Below, piece by piece: positions 17,576-26,148 of a DNA stretch of 64,000 bases (the first letter of the stretch is position 1; the number at the start of each line of letters is the position of its first letter). A program made the translations under genes and the position numbers. The notes under the pieces are model-generated. The model worked only from the letters and a program-made list of their open reading frames with translations, ran no database searches and was not told the origin of the DNA. This DNA comes from an uncultured Muribaculaceae bacterium (GTDB taxonomy: Bacteria > Bacteroidota > Bacteroidia > Bacteroidales > Muribaculaceae). The DNA is taken from contig CAJUKZ010000001.1 of NCBI GenBank assembly GCA_910586995.1, positions 372,001-436,000 of the forward strand, given 5' to 3'.

Positions 17576-17608
17576 CAAACATAAAGAACACTCAAAACAA
17601 TAAAAGAA

Positions 17609-18229
17609 ATGCCAGGATTATTAGGAAAGAAAATCGGAATGACATCCGTTTTCAGTGCCGACGGAAAGAACGTTCCGTGCACTGTTATCGAAGTAGGTCC
17701 TTGCGTGGTAACTCAAGTGAAGACAGCCGCTACCGATGGCTATGATGCAATTCAGCTCGGCTTCCAGGCCCAGAAGGAAAAGCACTGCACCAAGCCCGAA
17801 CTTGGCCACTTCAAGAAAGCTGGAGTTGACCCCCTGCGCCACTTGGCCGAGTTCAAGGGTTTTGACGGCGAATACAAAGCCGGCGACACCATTACAGTAG
17901 CTGATCTGTTCACCGACAGCGACTTCGTTGACGTTGTAGGTACCAGCAAGGGTAAAGGCTTCCAGGGTGTTGTGAAGCGCCACGGATTCGGTGGTGTAGG
18001 ACAGACAACCCACGGTCAGCACAACCGTCTGCGTGCTCCCGGTTCAATTGGTGCTTGCTCGTATCCCGCGAAGGTATTCAAAGGCACACGCATGGCAGGC
18101 CAGATGGGCAACGAGCGCGTGACCATCCAGAACCTCCAGGTGCTGAAGGTCATCCCCGAGAATAATGTTTTGGTTATCAAGGGTTCTATCCCTGGTAGCA
18201 AAGGTTCAATCGTAGCAATCGAAAAGTAA
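17609..18229 (+). CDS. rplC: 50S ribosomal protein L3 (uL3)
   Basis: Early-assembly 50S protein near the peptidyl-transferase centre. 206 residues; KIGMTSVFSADGK at the start and the GFGGVGQTTHGQHNRLRAPG region are characteristic. It follows the rpsJ-rplC hairpin and its stop overlaps the rplD start by one base (TAATG). Confidence 0.97.
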   Translation: MPGLLGKKIGMTSVFSADGKNVPCTVIEVGPCVVTQVKTAATDGYDAIQLGFQAQKEKHCTKPELGHFKKAGVDPLRHLAEFKGFDGEYKAGDTITVADLFTDSDFVDVVGTSKGKGFQGVVKRHGFGGVGQTTHGQHNRLRAPGSIGACSYPAKVFKGTRMAGQMGNERVTIQNLQVLKVIPENNVLVIKGSIPGSKGSIVAIEK

Positions 18230-18849
18230 TGGAACTCGCAGTATATAACCAGCAAGGACAAGACACCGGCCGCAAGATCGAGCTCAATGACGCCGTTTTC
18301 GGCATCGAGCCCAACGAGCACGCCGTATATCTCGACGTTAAGCAGTATCTTGCCAACCGTCGTCAGGGTACACACAAGTCAAAGGAACGTTCTGAAGTGT
18401 CCGGTTCGACCCGCAAGCTTCACAAGCAGAAAGGTGGCGGCGGTAGCCGTATCGGCGATATCAACTCGCCCGTACTCGTCGGTGGTGGCCGTGTATTCGG
18501 TCCCCGTCCCCGCGACTATCGTTTCAAGCTCAACAAGAAGCTCAAGCAGCTCGCACGCCGTTCTGCGCTCAGCGCAAAGGCACAGGAAGGTCAGATCATC
18601 GTTATTGATACACTGACTTTTGACGAGCCGAAGACTAAAAATTTCGTAAACTTTGCTAAAAATCTCAAAGTAGAAGACAAAAAGCTCCTTCTCGTTTTAG
18701 CAGAACGGAATAATAACGTAACTTTGTCTTCACGTAATGTGCCGAACGTTCGACTGATGAACGCTTCGGATATCAACACGTATGCACTTATGGACAACAA
18801 CGCCATCGTGCTGACCGAAGGCAGTGTCGAGATCATCAACAAACTTTAA
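18229..18849 (+). CDS. rplD: 50S ribosomal protein L4 (uL4)
   Basis: Lines the peptide exit tunnel; in Escherichia coli it also represses the S10 operon. 206 residues. The long tunnel loop with HKQKGGGGSRIGDINSPVL and GGGRVFGPRPRDYRF is intact. Translationally coupled to rplC by a one-base overlap. Confidence 0.97.
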   Translation: MELAVYNQQGQDTGRKIELNDAVFGIEPNEHAVYLDVKQYLANRRQGTHKSKERSEVSGSTRKLHKQKGGGGSRIGDINSPVLVGGGRVFGPRPRDYRFKLNKKLKQLARRSALSAKAQEGQIIVIDTLTFDEPKTKNFVNFAKNLKVEDKKLLLVLAERNNNVTLSSRNVPNVRLMNASDINTYALMDNNAIVLTEGSVEIINKL

Positions 18850-18872
18850 CCTTACAGGAGATCAAACACATC

Positions 18873-19163
18873 ATGGATATAATGATCAAACCCATCGTGA
18901 CTGAGAAGGCAACCCAGCTTACTGAGCGCCGCAACCAGTACACATTCAGCGTCTCCCCCGAGGCCAACAAGTACCAGATCAAGGCTCTGGTGGAGAAGCT
19001 CTACGGCGTCAAGGTCGTGAGCGTGAACACCGCGAACATGCGTGGCAAGAACAAGTCGCGCTGGACAAAGAGCGGACTGCTCCGCGGCAAGACCGAGGCC
19101 TACAAGAAAGCATACGTGACAGTAGGCGAAGGCCAAACCATCGACATTTTTAGCAACATTTAA
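18873..19163 (+). CDS. rplW: 50S ribosomal protein L23 (uL23)
   Basis: Exit-tunnel rim protein that docks trigger factor, SRP and SecY. 96 residues; IKPIVTEKAT at the start and the EANKYQIKALVEKLYGVKV segment are typical. A Shine-Dalgarno-like AGGAG lies at about 18857-18861, 11 bases before the ATG. Confidence 0.97.
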   Translation: MDIMIKPIVTEKATQLTERRNQYTFSVSPEANKYQIKALVEKLYGVKVVSVNTANMRGKNKSRWTKSGLLRGKTEAYKKAYVTVGEGQTIDIFSNI

Positions 19164-19169
19164 TAAGAA

Positions 19170-19997
19170 ATGGCAGTAAGAAAATTCAAGCCCACAACCC
19201 CTGGGCAGCGTCACAAAGTTATCGGTGTGTTCAAAGGTACAATCACTGCTACCACACCGGAGAAATCTCTTACAGTCGGCAAGAAGGCTTCCGGCGGACG
19301 CAACGCCGAAGGCCACCTCACCACTCGTTACCTTGGTGGTGGACACAAACGTAAATACCGCCTCATTGACTTTAAGAGAACAAAGGACGGCATCCCCGCA
19401 GTAGTAAAGACGATTGAGTACGATCCTAACCGTTCGGCTCGTATCGCCCTTCTGTACTATGTGGACGGTGCCAAGGCTTACATCATTGCACCCAACGGCC
19501 TCGAGGTAGGTCAGACCGTCATGAGCGGTCCTGACGCAGCTCCCGAAGTCGGAAACGCACTCCCCCTGAGCAAGATCCCCGTGGGTACTGTAATCCACAA
19601 CATCGAGCTCCGTCCCGGTCAGGGCGCCTTCATGGCACGTTCAGCCGGTACTTTCGCTCAGCTCGTATCTCGCGAGGGAGACTATGCAATTGTGAAATTA
19701 CCCTCAGGCGAAACCCGCAAGATCCTCGCCGCATGCAAGGCCACCGTTGGCGTTGTAGGCAACAGCGAGCACTCTCTCGAACGGTCAGGTAAGGCCGGCC
19801 GCTCACGTTGGCTCGGACGTCGTCCGCGCAACCGTGGTGTAGTCATGAACCCTGTCGATCACCCAATGGGTGGTGGCGAAGGCCGCGCATCTGGTGGACA
19901 TCCCCGTTCACGCAAGGGTCTGTACGCAAAGGGTCTCAAGACTCGTTCGCCCAAGAAGGCATCTTCGAAGTACATTATCGAACGTCGTAAAAAGTAA
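19170..19997 (+). CDS. rplB: 50S ribosomal protein L2 (uL2)
   Basis: One of the most conserved 50S proteins, needed for subunit joining and peptidyl-transferase activity. 275 residues; GGGHKRKYR, RNRGVVMNPVDHPMGGGEGR (with the conserved His) and the basic C-terminus are intact. Six bases separate it from rplW. Confidence 0.98.
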   Translation: MAVRKFKPTTPGQRHKVIGVFKGTITATTPEKSLTVGKKASGGRNAEGHLTTRYLGGGHKRKYRLIDFKRTKDGIPAVVKTIEYDPNRSARIALLYYVDGAKAYIIAPNGLEVGQTVMSGPDAAPEVGNALPLSKIPVGTVIHNIELRPGQGAFMARSAGTFAQLVSREGDYAIVKLPSGETRKILAACKATVGVVGNSEHSLERSGKAGRSRWLGRRPRNRGVVMNPVDHPMGGGEGRASGGHPRSRKGLYAKGLKTRSPKKASSKYIIERRKK

Positions 19998-20018
19998 TCT
20001 GAAACAAAAGCATAGTAT

Positions 20019-20288
20019 ATGAGTCGTTCACTTAAAAAAGGCCCATTTATCAGCGTCAAGCTCGAGAAGAAAGTAGCCGATATGGAAGCATCGGGCAAGA
20101 AGGCAGTCATAAAGACCTGGAGCCGCGCCTCCATGATTGCCCCCGAATTCGTCGGTCACACCTTCGCAGTGCACAACGGCAACAAGTTCATCCCCGTCTA
20201 CGTGACCGAGAACATGGTAGGTCACAAGCTCGGTGAATTCGCAGCCACCCGCACTTTCCGCGGCCACGCCGGCAATAAGAAAAAATAA
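20019..20288 (+). CDS. rpsS: 30S ribosomal protein S19 (uS19)
   Basis: Head protein near the A site, forming a bridge to the 50S subunit with S13. 89 residues; MSRSLKKGPF, TWSRASMI and GHKLGEFAATRTFRGH are the expected motifs. A 60-base gap without ORF or clear structure separates it from rplV. Confidence 0.98.
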   Translation: MSRSLKKGPFISVKLEKKVADMEASGKKAVIKTWSRASMIAPEFVGHTFAVHNGNKFIPVYVTENMVGHKLGEFAATRTFRGHAGNKKK

Positions 20289-20348
20289 TGGCAGGGCCCT
20301 GTGATCCAAACAATCCATTAAGACAAAAAACAAAGACACAACACTACA

Positions 20349-20762
20349 ATGGGTGTAAGAAAAAGAACAACAGCCAATAACCGCAAGGAGGCCCAGAAGC
20401 ATATTGCGTTCGCAAAGCTTACGAACGTGCCCACCTCCCCCCGCAAGATGCGCCTTGTCGCCGACATGGTGCGCGGCAAGGAAGTGTTCCGCGCTCTGGG
20501 TATTCTGAAATTCTCAAATAAAGAGGCTGCCGCTCGCCTCGAAAAGCTCCTCAAGTCGGCAATCGCCAACTGGGAAGCAAAGAATGAAACCACAGCACAG
20601 GACGGAATGCTTTACATCAGCACTATCTATGTAAACCCCGCTCCTATGCTCAAGCGTCTGCGTCCCGCGCCCCAAGGCCGCGGATACCGCATCCGCAAGC
20701 GTGCCAACCACGTGACTATTATCGTAGACACAATCGACAATAACGTTAAAAAAGAGGACTAA
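20349..20762 (+). CDS. rplV: 50S ribosomal protein L22 (uL22)
   Basis: Its long beta-hairpin lines the peptide exit tunnel and contacts macrolides. 137 residues; the hairpin region MLKRLRPAPQGRGYRIRKR is intact. rpsC starts three bases after its stop. Confidence 0.97.
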   Translation: MGVRKRTTANNRKEAQKHIAFAKLTNVPTSPRKMRLVADMVRGKEVFRALGILKFSNKEAAARLEKLLKSAIANWEAKNETTAQDGMLYISTIYVNPAPMLKRLRPAPQGRGYRIRKRANHVTIIVDTIDNNVKKED

Positions 20763-20765
20763 ATC

Positions 20766-21512
20766 ATGGGACAGAAAGTAAATCCAATCAGTAACCGTCT
20801 TGGCGTGATCCGTGGCTGGGATTCCAACTGGTACGGCGGCAAGAAGTACGGCGACACACTGCTGGAAGACTCCAAGCTCCGCAAGTACCTCAACGTGCGT
20901 CTGGCCAAGAGCAGCGTTTCGCGCATCGTTATTGAGCGCACCCTCAAGCTCATCACCATCACAGTATGCACATCCCGTCCCGGCCTTATCATCGGCAAGG
21001 GTGGCGCTGAAGTGGAGAAGCTCAAGGAAGAACTTAAGAAAATCACCGACAAGGACGTCCAAATCAATATCTTCGAGGTAAAGCGCCCTGAACTCGACGC
21101 ACAGATCGTAGCATCTACAATCGCACGTCAGATCGAGGGTAAGATCGCATACCGCAGGGCCATCAAGATGGCTATCGCCGCCACAATGCGTGCCGGCGCC
21201 GAGGGTATCAAGGTGCAGGTCGCAGGCCGTCTCAACGGCGCTGAAATGGCCCGCAGCGAGATGCTCAAGGAAGGCCGTACTCCCCTCCACACACTGCGTG
21301 CCGACATCGACTACGCTCTGGTGGAAGCCCACACAAAGGTAGGTGTGATCGGCGTTAAGGTATGGATCTGCCGTGGCGAAGTTTACGGCAAGCGTGATCT
21401 CGCCCCCTCTTTCACCGCCGCTGGTGCTAAGGAAGGTCGTGGAGCAGGCAACAACGGTCAGCGCGAGCGCCGTGGCCGTGGATTCCGCAACGCGAAAAAC
21501 AACAACCGTTAA
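20766..21512 (+). CDS. rpsC: 30S ribosomal protein S3 (uS3)
   Basis: Forms the mRNA entry channel with S4 and S5 and has helicase activity in the 30S subunit. 248 residues: the KH domain with GLIIGKGGAEVEKLKEEL (about 77-95) and the C-terminal domain ending with VKVWICRGEVYGKRDL, then a basic Asn/Arg/Gly-rich tail of about 25 residues. Confidence 0.98.
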   Translation: MGQKVNPISNRLGVIRGWDSNWYGGKKYGDTLLEDSKLRKYLNVRLAKSSVSRIVIERTLKLITITVCTSRPGLIIGKGGAEVEKLKEELKKITDKDVQINIFEVKRPELDAQIVASTIARQIEGKIAYRRAIKMAIAATMRAGAEGIKVQVAGRLNGAEMARSEMLKEGRTPLHTLRADIDYALVEAHTKVGVIGVKVWICRGEVYGKRDLAPSFTAAGAKEGRGAGNNGQRERRGRGFRNAKNNNR

Positions 21513-21536
21513 TCAAGAAAATTGACTTAGACTCCT

Positions 21537-21968
21537 ATGTTACAACCTAAGAAAACCAAATTCCGCCGTTCGCAGAAAGGCCGCATGAAGGGAATCGCCC
21601 AGCGCGGCAACCAGTTGGCCTTCGGCTCGTTCGGAATCAAGACTCTGGAATCCAAGTGGATTACCGGTCGTCAAATAGAGGCAGCACGTATCGCTGTGAC
21701 ACGCTATATGCAGCGTCAGGGTCAGATCTGGATCCGCATATTCCCGGACAAACCCATCACCAAGAAGCCGGCCGAAGTCCGAATGGGTAAAGGTAAAGGT
21801 AATCCCGAAGGCTTCGTTGCGCCTGTAACTCCGGGCCGTATCATCATCGAGGTAGAAGGCGTTTCCTACGATATCGCAAAGGAAGCACTCCGCCTGGCAG
21901 CCCAGAAGCTCCCCGTCACAACAAAGTTTGTAGTTCGTCGCGACTACGACCCCACTCAAAACGTGTAA
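21537..21968 (+). CDS. rplP: 50S ribosomal protein L16 (uL16)
   Basis: Late-assembly 50S protein that helps place tRNA in the A site. 143 residues; MLQPKKTKFRRSQKGRMKG and PVTTKFVVRRDY are typical, and the Arg at the RMGKGKGNPEG loop, the usual hydroxylation region, is present. Confidence 0.97.
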   Translation: MLQPKKTKFRRSQKGRMKGIAQRGNQLAFGSFGIKTLESKWITGRQIEAARIAVTRYMQRQGQIWIRIFPDKPITKKPAEVRMGKGKGNPEGFVAPVTPGRIIIEVEGVSYDIAKEALRLAAQKLPVTTKFVVRRDYDPTQNV

Positions 21969-21975
21969 TTAAGCC

Positions 21976-22173
21976 ATGACCAAAGCAGAAATTAAAGAAC
22001 TCAGCACCCAGGACCTCCGTGACCGCCTGGAGCAGATGGAGCAAGAATATCTCCAGCTCAAAGTCAACCACTCCGTGTCTCCTGTTGACAACCCCGCTAA
22101 GATCACGGCAGACCGCAAGATGATTGCGCGTGTGAAAACCGAGCTTCGTCAGCGCGAACTTAACAACAATTAA
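21976..22173 (+). CDS. rpmC: 50S ribosomal protein L29 (uL29)
   Basis: Small two-helix protein at the tunnel exit next to L23. 65 residues, starting MTKAEIKELSTQDLRDRLE, with the conserved VDNPAKITADRKMIAR segment. Seven bases after rplP. Confidence 0.95.
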   Translation: MTKAEIKELSTQDLRDRLEQMEQEYLQLKVNHSVSPVDNPAKITADRKMIARVKTELRQRELNNN

Positions 22174-22184
22174 TTTCCCCAACA

Positions 22185-22442
22185 ATGGAAAAGAGAAACT
22201 TACGAAAAGAACGTATCGGGGTTGTATCGTCCAACAAGGGTGACAAGTCAATCACCGTCACCATCAAGTGGAAGGAGAAGCACCCTATCTACGGCAAATT
22301 TGTCAACAAGACAAAGAAATATCACGCCCACGACGAAAACAACGAATGCTCGATCGGCGACACCGTACGCCTGATGGAGACCCGTCCTCTGAGCAAGACA
22401 AAAAGATGGAGATTAGTAGAAATCATCGAAAAAGTTAAGTAA
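22185..22442 (+). CDS. rpsQ: 30S ribosomal protein S17 (uS17)
   Basis: Primary 16S rRNA-binding OB-fold protein. 85 residues; RKERIGVVSSNKGDKSITV, KKYHAHDENN and DTVRLMETRPLSKTKRWRL match the family signature. Confidence 0.97.
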   Translation: MEKRNLRKERIGVVSSNKGDKSITVTIKWKEKHPIYGKFVNKTKKYHAHDENNECSIGDTVRLMETRPLSKTKRWRLVEIIEKVK

Positions 22443-22451
22443 TCCAGAATT

Positions 22452-22817
22452 ATGATACAGACTGAAACCCGTTTGACTGTGGCCGACAACTCCGGTGCGA
22501 AGGAAGCCCTTTGCATCCACGTTCTCGGCGGAACAGGCCGCCGCTACGCTTCAGTAGGCGACATAATCGTCGTCTCTGTAAAGAGCGTTATCCCCGGCAG
22601 CGATGTTAAAAAAGGCACAGTGTCCAAGGCGGTAGTCGTCCGCACTAAGAAGGAGATCCGCCGTCAGGACGGGTCATATATCCGTTTCGACGACAACGCA
22701 TGCGTGCTGCTCAACAATGCAGGTGAAATCCGCGGAACCCGTATCTTCGGTCCGGTTGCCCGCGAGCTCCGCGCTACAAACATGAAAATCGTCTCCCTCG
22801 CCCCCGAGGTACTGTAA
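22452..22817 (+). CDS. rplN: 50S ribosomal protein L14 (uL14)
   Basis: Subunit-interface 50S protein that contacts 16S rRNA and is bound by the silencing factor RsfS. 121 residues; starts MIQTETRLTVADNSGAKEAL, ends with the typical PEVL-type C-terminus. The spc-type part of the cluster begins here. Confidence 0.98.
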   Translation: MIQTETRLTVADNSGAKEALCIHVLGGTGRRYASVGDIIVVSVKSVIPGSDVKKGTVSKAVVVRTKKEIRRQDGSYIRFDDNACVLLNNAGEIRGTRIFGPVARELRATNMKIVSLAPEVL

Positions 22818-22850
22818 CCGCTGTATAACCCTTAACAGATCAAACGCAAA

Positions 22851-23171
22851 ATGAACAAGCTTAACATCAAGAAAGGCGACAACGTTATAGTACTCGCCGG
22901 CGACGACCGCGGCAAGACAGGCCGTGTCCTCTCGGTGCAGATTGAAAAGCAGCGTGCAATCGTAGAAGGCGTCAACATCGTCTCCAAGAGCACAAAGCCC
23001 TCCGCCAAGCATCCGCAGGGCGGAATCGTGAAGATCGAAGCACCCATCCATGTGTCTAACCTCGCACTTATCGACCCCAAGACCGGCAAGCCCACCCGCG
23101 TGGGATACAAGATCGGTGAAGACGGCAAGAAAGTACGAATCTCAAAAAAATCAGGAGAGGAGATTAAGTAA
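22851..23171 (+). CDS. rplX: 50S ribosomal protein L24 (uL24)
   Basis: Assembly initiator of the 50S subunit with a KOW motif (KGDNVIVLAGDDRGKTGRVL). 106 residues. Its stop overlaps the rplE start by one base. A purine-rich AGGAGAGGAGA run at its 3' end can serve as the rplE ribosome-binding site. Confidence 0.97.
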   Translation: MNKLNIKKGDNVIVLAGDDRGKTGRVLSVQIEKQRAIVEGVNIVSKSTKPSAKHPQGGIVKIEAPIHVSNLALIDPKTGKPTRVGYKIGEDGKKVRISKKSGEEIK

Positions 23172-23716
23172 TGAGCACTACTCTGCAAAAAGACTATAAG
23201 GAGCGCATTGTCCCCGCTCTGGAAAAAGAGTTCAACTATACCACCGTAATGCAGGTGCCCCGTCTTGAGAAGATCGTCATCAATCAGGGTCTGGGCGCTG
23301 CCACACAGGACAAGAAACTGATCGAGACATCAATCAACGAGCTTTCTGCCATCACCGGCCAGAAAGCAGTCGCTACCCTCTCGAAGAAGGATATCTCCAA
23401 CTTCAAGGTGCGTAAGAAGATGCCCATCGGCGTGCGCGTGACACTCCGTCGCGACAAGATGTATGAATTCCTGGAGCGCCTCATCCGTGTGGCACTTCCC
23501 CGTATCCGCGATTTCAAGGGTATCGAGGGCAAGCTCGACGGACGTGGCAACTACACACTCGGCATCACCGAGCAGATCATCTTCCCGGAGATCAACATCG
23601 ACAACATCAACAAGCTCATGGGCATGAACATCACCTTCGTGACATCGGCCAACACCGACGAAGAAGGATACGCGCTGCTCAAGAAATTCGGCTTACCTTT
23701 TAAAAACGCTAAATAA
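23171..23716 (+). CDS. rplE: 50S ribosomal protein L5 (uL5)
   Basis: Binds 5S rRNA and contacts P-site tRNA. 181 residues; VMQVPRLEKIVINQGLG and the C-terminal VTSANTDEEGYALLKKFGLP are typical. Coupled to rplX by a one-base overlap. Confidence 0.98.
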   Translation: MSTTLQKDYKERIVPALEKEFNYTTVMQVPRLEKIVINQGLGAATQDKKLIETSINELSAITGQKAVATLSKKDISNFKVRKKMPIGVRVTLRRDKMYEFLERLIRVALPRIRDFKGIEGKLDGRGNYTLGITEQIIFPEINIDNINKLMGMNITFVTSANTDEEGYALLKKFGLPFKNAK

Positions 23717-23722
23717 GACATC

Positions 23723-23992
23723 ATGGCAAAAGAATCAATGAAGGCCCGTGAGGTGAAGCGTGCTAAACTCGTGGCCAAGTATGCTGCCAAGAAGGCAGCC
23801 CTCAAGGCAGCCGGCGACTACGAGGCACTGCAGCTTCTGCCCAAGAACGCTTCCTATGTACGCCTGCACAACCGTTGCTCAATCACCGGTCGTCCCAAAG
23901 GCTACATGCGCCAGTTCGGCATCTCACGCATCCAGTTCCGCGAAATGGCCTCCGCAGGCCTCATCCCCGGCGTGAAGAAAGCTTCCTGGTAA
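23723..23992 (+). CDS. rpsN: 30S ribosomal protein S14, zinc-free form (uS14)
   Basis: Head protein of the 30S subunit. At 89 residues with a single cysteine (HNRCSITGRPKGYMRQFG), it is the long C-minus form that does not bind zinc, so its assembly should not depend on zinc supply. Six bases after rplE. Confidence 0.97.
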   Translation: MAKESMKAREVKRAKLVAKYAAKKAALKAAGDYEALQLLPKNASYVRLHNRCSITGRPKGYMRQFGISRIQFREMASAGLIPGVKKASW

Positions 23993-24034
23993 GCAGCGCC
24001 TTCTACGCAACAAAACAGCGAGTATTAAATATTG

Positions 24035-24049
24035 TTGGGAAACTCCCAA
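24035..24049 (+). promoter_or_regulatory. Small hairpin between rpsN and rpsH
   Basis: TTGGGA (24035-24040) pairs perfectly with TCCCAA (24044-24049) around a three-base loop in a 78-base gap. S8 and L5 autoregulation is known in the spc operon of Escherichia coli at another site; any role here is inference. Confidence 0.35.
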
Positions 24050-24070
24050 TCAATTTAAACAACAATAACA

Positions 24071-24469
24071 ATGACAGATCCCATAGCAGATTATCTGACA
24101 AGATTGAGGAACGCTATCAAGGCCAACCACCGCGTTGTGGAAGTGCCCGCCTCAAACTTGAAGAAAGAGATCACAAAGATTCTCTTCGAACAAGGCTATA
24201 TTCTTAATTACAAGTTTATAGAGGGTGAAACCCCCGCCGGCGTAATCAAGATTGCCCTGAAGTACGATCCCGTTGACCGCGTCAACGCCATCAAGGACCT
24301 CAAGCGTGTTTCCCGCCCCGGTCTGCGTCAGTACACAGGCTACAAAGATATGCCCCGAGTGTTAAATGGTTTAGGCATCGCCATCATCTCCACCTCAAAG
24401 GGTGTGATGACCAACAAGAAGGCTGCAGAGCTCAAGGTTGGTGGCGAAGTCCTTTGTTACGTATACTAA
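24071..24469 (+). CDS. rpsH: 30S ribosomal protein S8 (uS8)
   Basis: Central-domain 16S rRNA-binding protein; in Escherichia coli it represses the spc operon. 132 residues; MTDPIADYLTRLRNAIKANH at the start and STSKGVMTNKKAAELKVGGE near the end are characteristic. Confidence 0.98.
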   Translation: MTDPIADYLTRLRNAIKANHRVVEVPASNLKKEITKILFEQGYILNYKFIEGETPAGVIKIALKYDPVDRVNAIKDLKRVSRPGLRQYTGYKDMPRVLNGLGIAIISTSKGVMTNKKAAELKVGGEVLCYVY

Positions 24470-24475
24470 TTCGAT

Positions 24476-24481
24476 AGGAGG
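24476..24481 (+). promoter_or_regulatory. Canonical Shine-Dalgarno sequence for rplF
   Basis: AGGAGG ends eight bases before the rplF ATG at 24490. Full anti-SD complementarity at ideal spacing is unusual in Bacteroidota, where most genes lack a recognisable SD. Confidence 0.75.
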
Positions 24482-24489
24482 AAATACAC

Positions 24490-25047
24490 ATGTCAAGAAT
24501 AGGTAAAGCTCCCATTGAGATTCCAGCAGGCGTGACCGTAACAGTATCGCCCGAGAATCTTGTTACCGTAAAAGGACCTAAAGGCACTCTCACCCAGCAG
24601 GTAAACACAGACCTGACAGTAAGCATCGAGGATGGACACATCCACGTGACCCGTCCCAGCGATGATCGCGAGCACCGCGCTCAGCACGGCCTCTACCGTG
24701 CGCTTCTCCACAACATGGTTGTCGGTGTTTCCACCGGTTATCGCAAGGAGATGGAGCTCGTAGGTGTAGGTTATCGCGCTACTGCAACTGGCCAGGTGCT
24801 CGAACTCGCACTCGGCTTCTCTCACGCCATCTATATCAAGATGCCGCCGGAAGTTAAGGTCGAGGCAAAGAGCGAACGTAACAAGAACCCCCTCATCATC
24901 CTTGAAAGCGACGACAAGCAGCTCCTTGGACAAGTATGTGCCAAGATCCGCTCGCTCCGTAAGCCTGAACCTTACAAGGGCAAGGGTATCAAGTTTGTCG
25001 GCGAAGTTATCCGCCGCAAGTCCGGCAAGTCAGCTGGCGCTAAATAA
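24490..25047 (+). CDS. rplF: 50S ribosomal protein L6 (uL6)
   Basis: 50S protein next to the GTPase centre, made of two related domains. 185 residues; MSRIGKAPIEIPAGVTVTV at the start and the signature PEPYKGKGIKFVGEVIRRK near the end. It is preceded by a full AGGAGG, the best ribosome-binding site I found in the cluster. Confidence 0.98.
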   Translation: MSRIGKAPIEIPAGVTVTVSPENLVTVKGPKGTLTQQVNTDLTVSIEDGHIHVTRPSDDREHRAQHGLYRALLHNMVVGVSTGYRKEMELVGVGYRATATGQVLELALGFSHAIYIKMPPEVKVEAKSERNKNPLIILESDDKQLLGQVCAKIRSLRKPEPYKGKGIKFVGEVIRRKSGKSAGAK

Positions 25048-25065
25048 ATTTTAAAGTAGACGCAT

Positions 25066-25407
25066 ATGTTTTCCAAAATAGAAAGAAGAAACAAGATCAA
25101 AGCCCGCATCCGCGGTAAAATCTCCGGCACTGCCGAGCGTCCGCGCATGACTGTCTTCCGTTCGAACAAGCAGATCTATGTCCAGCTCATTGATGACCTG
25201 GCCGGCAAGACTCTCGCCGCTGCTTCGTCGAAGGGTGTGGAAGAGGGCACAAAGACCGAGATTGCAGCCGTAGTAGGCGCAAACATTGCCAAGAAAGCTC
25301 TCGAAGCCGGCATCACCGAAGTAGTATTTGACCGTAACGGATACCTCTTCCACGGTCGTGTTAAATCCCTCGCCGACGCAGCTCGCAACGGCGGTCTTAA
25401 ATTCTAA
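25066..25407 (+). CDS. rplR: 50S ribosomal protein L18 (uL18)
   Basis: Binds 5S rRNA and helps attach it to the 50S subunit. 113 residues; KIRGKISGTAERPRMTVFRS-like start, VVGANIAKKALEAGITEVVF and the C-terminal SLADAARNGGLKF are typical. Confidence 0.97.
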   Translation: MFSKIERRNKIKARIRGKISGTAERPRMTVFRSNKQIYVQLIDDLAGKTLAAASSKGVEEGTKTEIAAVVGANIAKKALEAGITEVVFDRNGYLFHGRVKSLADAARNGGLKF

Positions 25408-25413
25408 ACCCAC

Positions 25414-25932
25414 ATGGCAACTAGAAACAACAGAGTAAAATCGACCAACGATATCGAACTCAAAGATCGCCTCGTGGCCATCAACCGTGTTACCAAAGTG
25501 ACCAAGGGTGGCCGTACATTCACCTTTGCCGCTATTGTGGTTGTTGGTGATGAGAAGGGCATCATTGGCTGGGGCCTCGGAAAGGCCAACGAAGTGCAGG
25601 CCGCTATCGCCAAGGGCGTAGAGGCTGCAAAGAAGAACCTTATCCGTGTGCCTGTCCACAAAGGTACCATACCTCACGAGCAAGTTGCCAAGTTCGGCGG
25701 CAGCCGCATCATTCTCAAGCCCGCATCCCACGGTACTGGTGTTAAAGCCGGTGGCGCTATGCGTGCAGTGCTCGAGAGTGTAGGCATCACCGACGTGCTT
25801 GCAAAGAGCAAGGGTTCTTCCAACCCCCACAACCTCGTGAAAGCCACGATCGCCGCTCTCGGCGAAATGCGTTCACCTGCCCAGGTAGCGCAGAACCGTG
25901 GTATCTCTGTCGAACAAGTATTCAAAGGCTAA
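25414..25932 (+). CDS. rpsE: 30S ribosomal protein S5 (uS5)
   Basis: Takes part in mRNA entry and decoding accuracy. 172 residues; N-terminal dsRNA-binding-like domain with AINRVTKVTKGGRTFTFAA and the VGDEKGIIGWGLGKANEVQ signature, C-terminal domain with GGAMRAVLESVGITDVLAKS. Confidence 0.98.
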   Translation: MATRNNRVKSTNDIELKDRLVAINRVTKVTKGGRTFTFAAIVVVGDEKGIIGWGLGKANEVQAAIAKGVEAAKKNLIRVPVHKGTIPHEQVAKFGGSRIILKPASHGTGVKAGGAMRAVLESVGITDVLAKSKGSSNPHNLVKATIAALGEMRSPAQVAQNRGISVEQVFKG

Positions 25933-25951
25933 GGCCCTTTTTTCTCCAACA

Positions 25952-26131
25952 ATGGCACAGATAAAAATCAAGCAGATAAAGAGCCGTATCAACTGCCCGG
26001 CAGTGCAGAAGCGCACTCTCGACGCACTCGGCCTCAGAAAAATGAATCACGTGGTTGTCCATGAGGACAATCCCTCAGTGATGGGAATGGTAACAAAAGT
26101 ACGTCACCTGGTAGAAGTGACAAAAGCTTAA
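25952..26131 (+). CDS. rpmD: 50S ribosomal protein L30 (uL30)
   Basis: Small 50S protein of 59 residues. The frame is open from 25898, but MAQIKIKQIKSRINCP at 25952 is the homologous start and avoids overlap with rpsE. The IKSRINCPAVQKRTLDALGL signature is clear. Confidence 0.96.
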   Translation: MAQIKIKQIKSRINCPAVQKRTLDALGLRKMNHVVVHEDNPSVMGMVTKVRHLVEVTKA

Positions 26132-26148
26132 AAAATACACAGAACACT

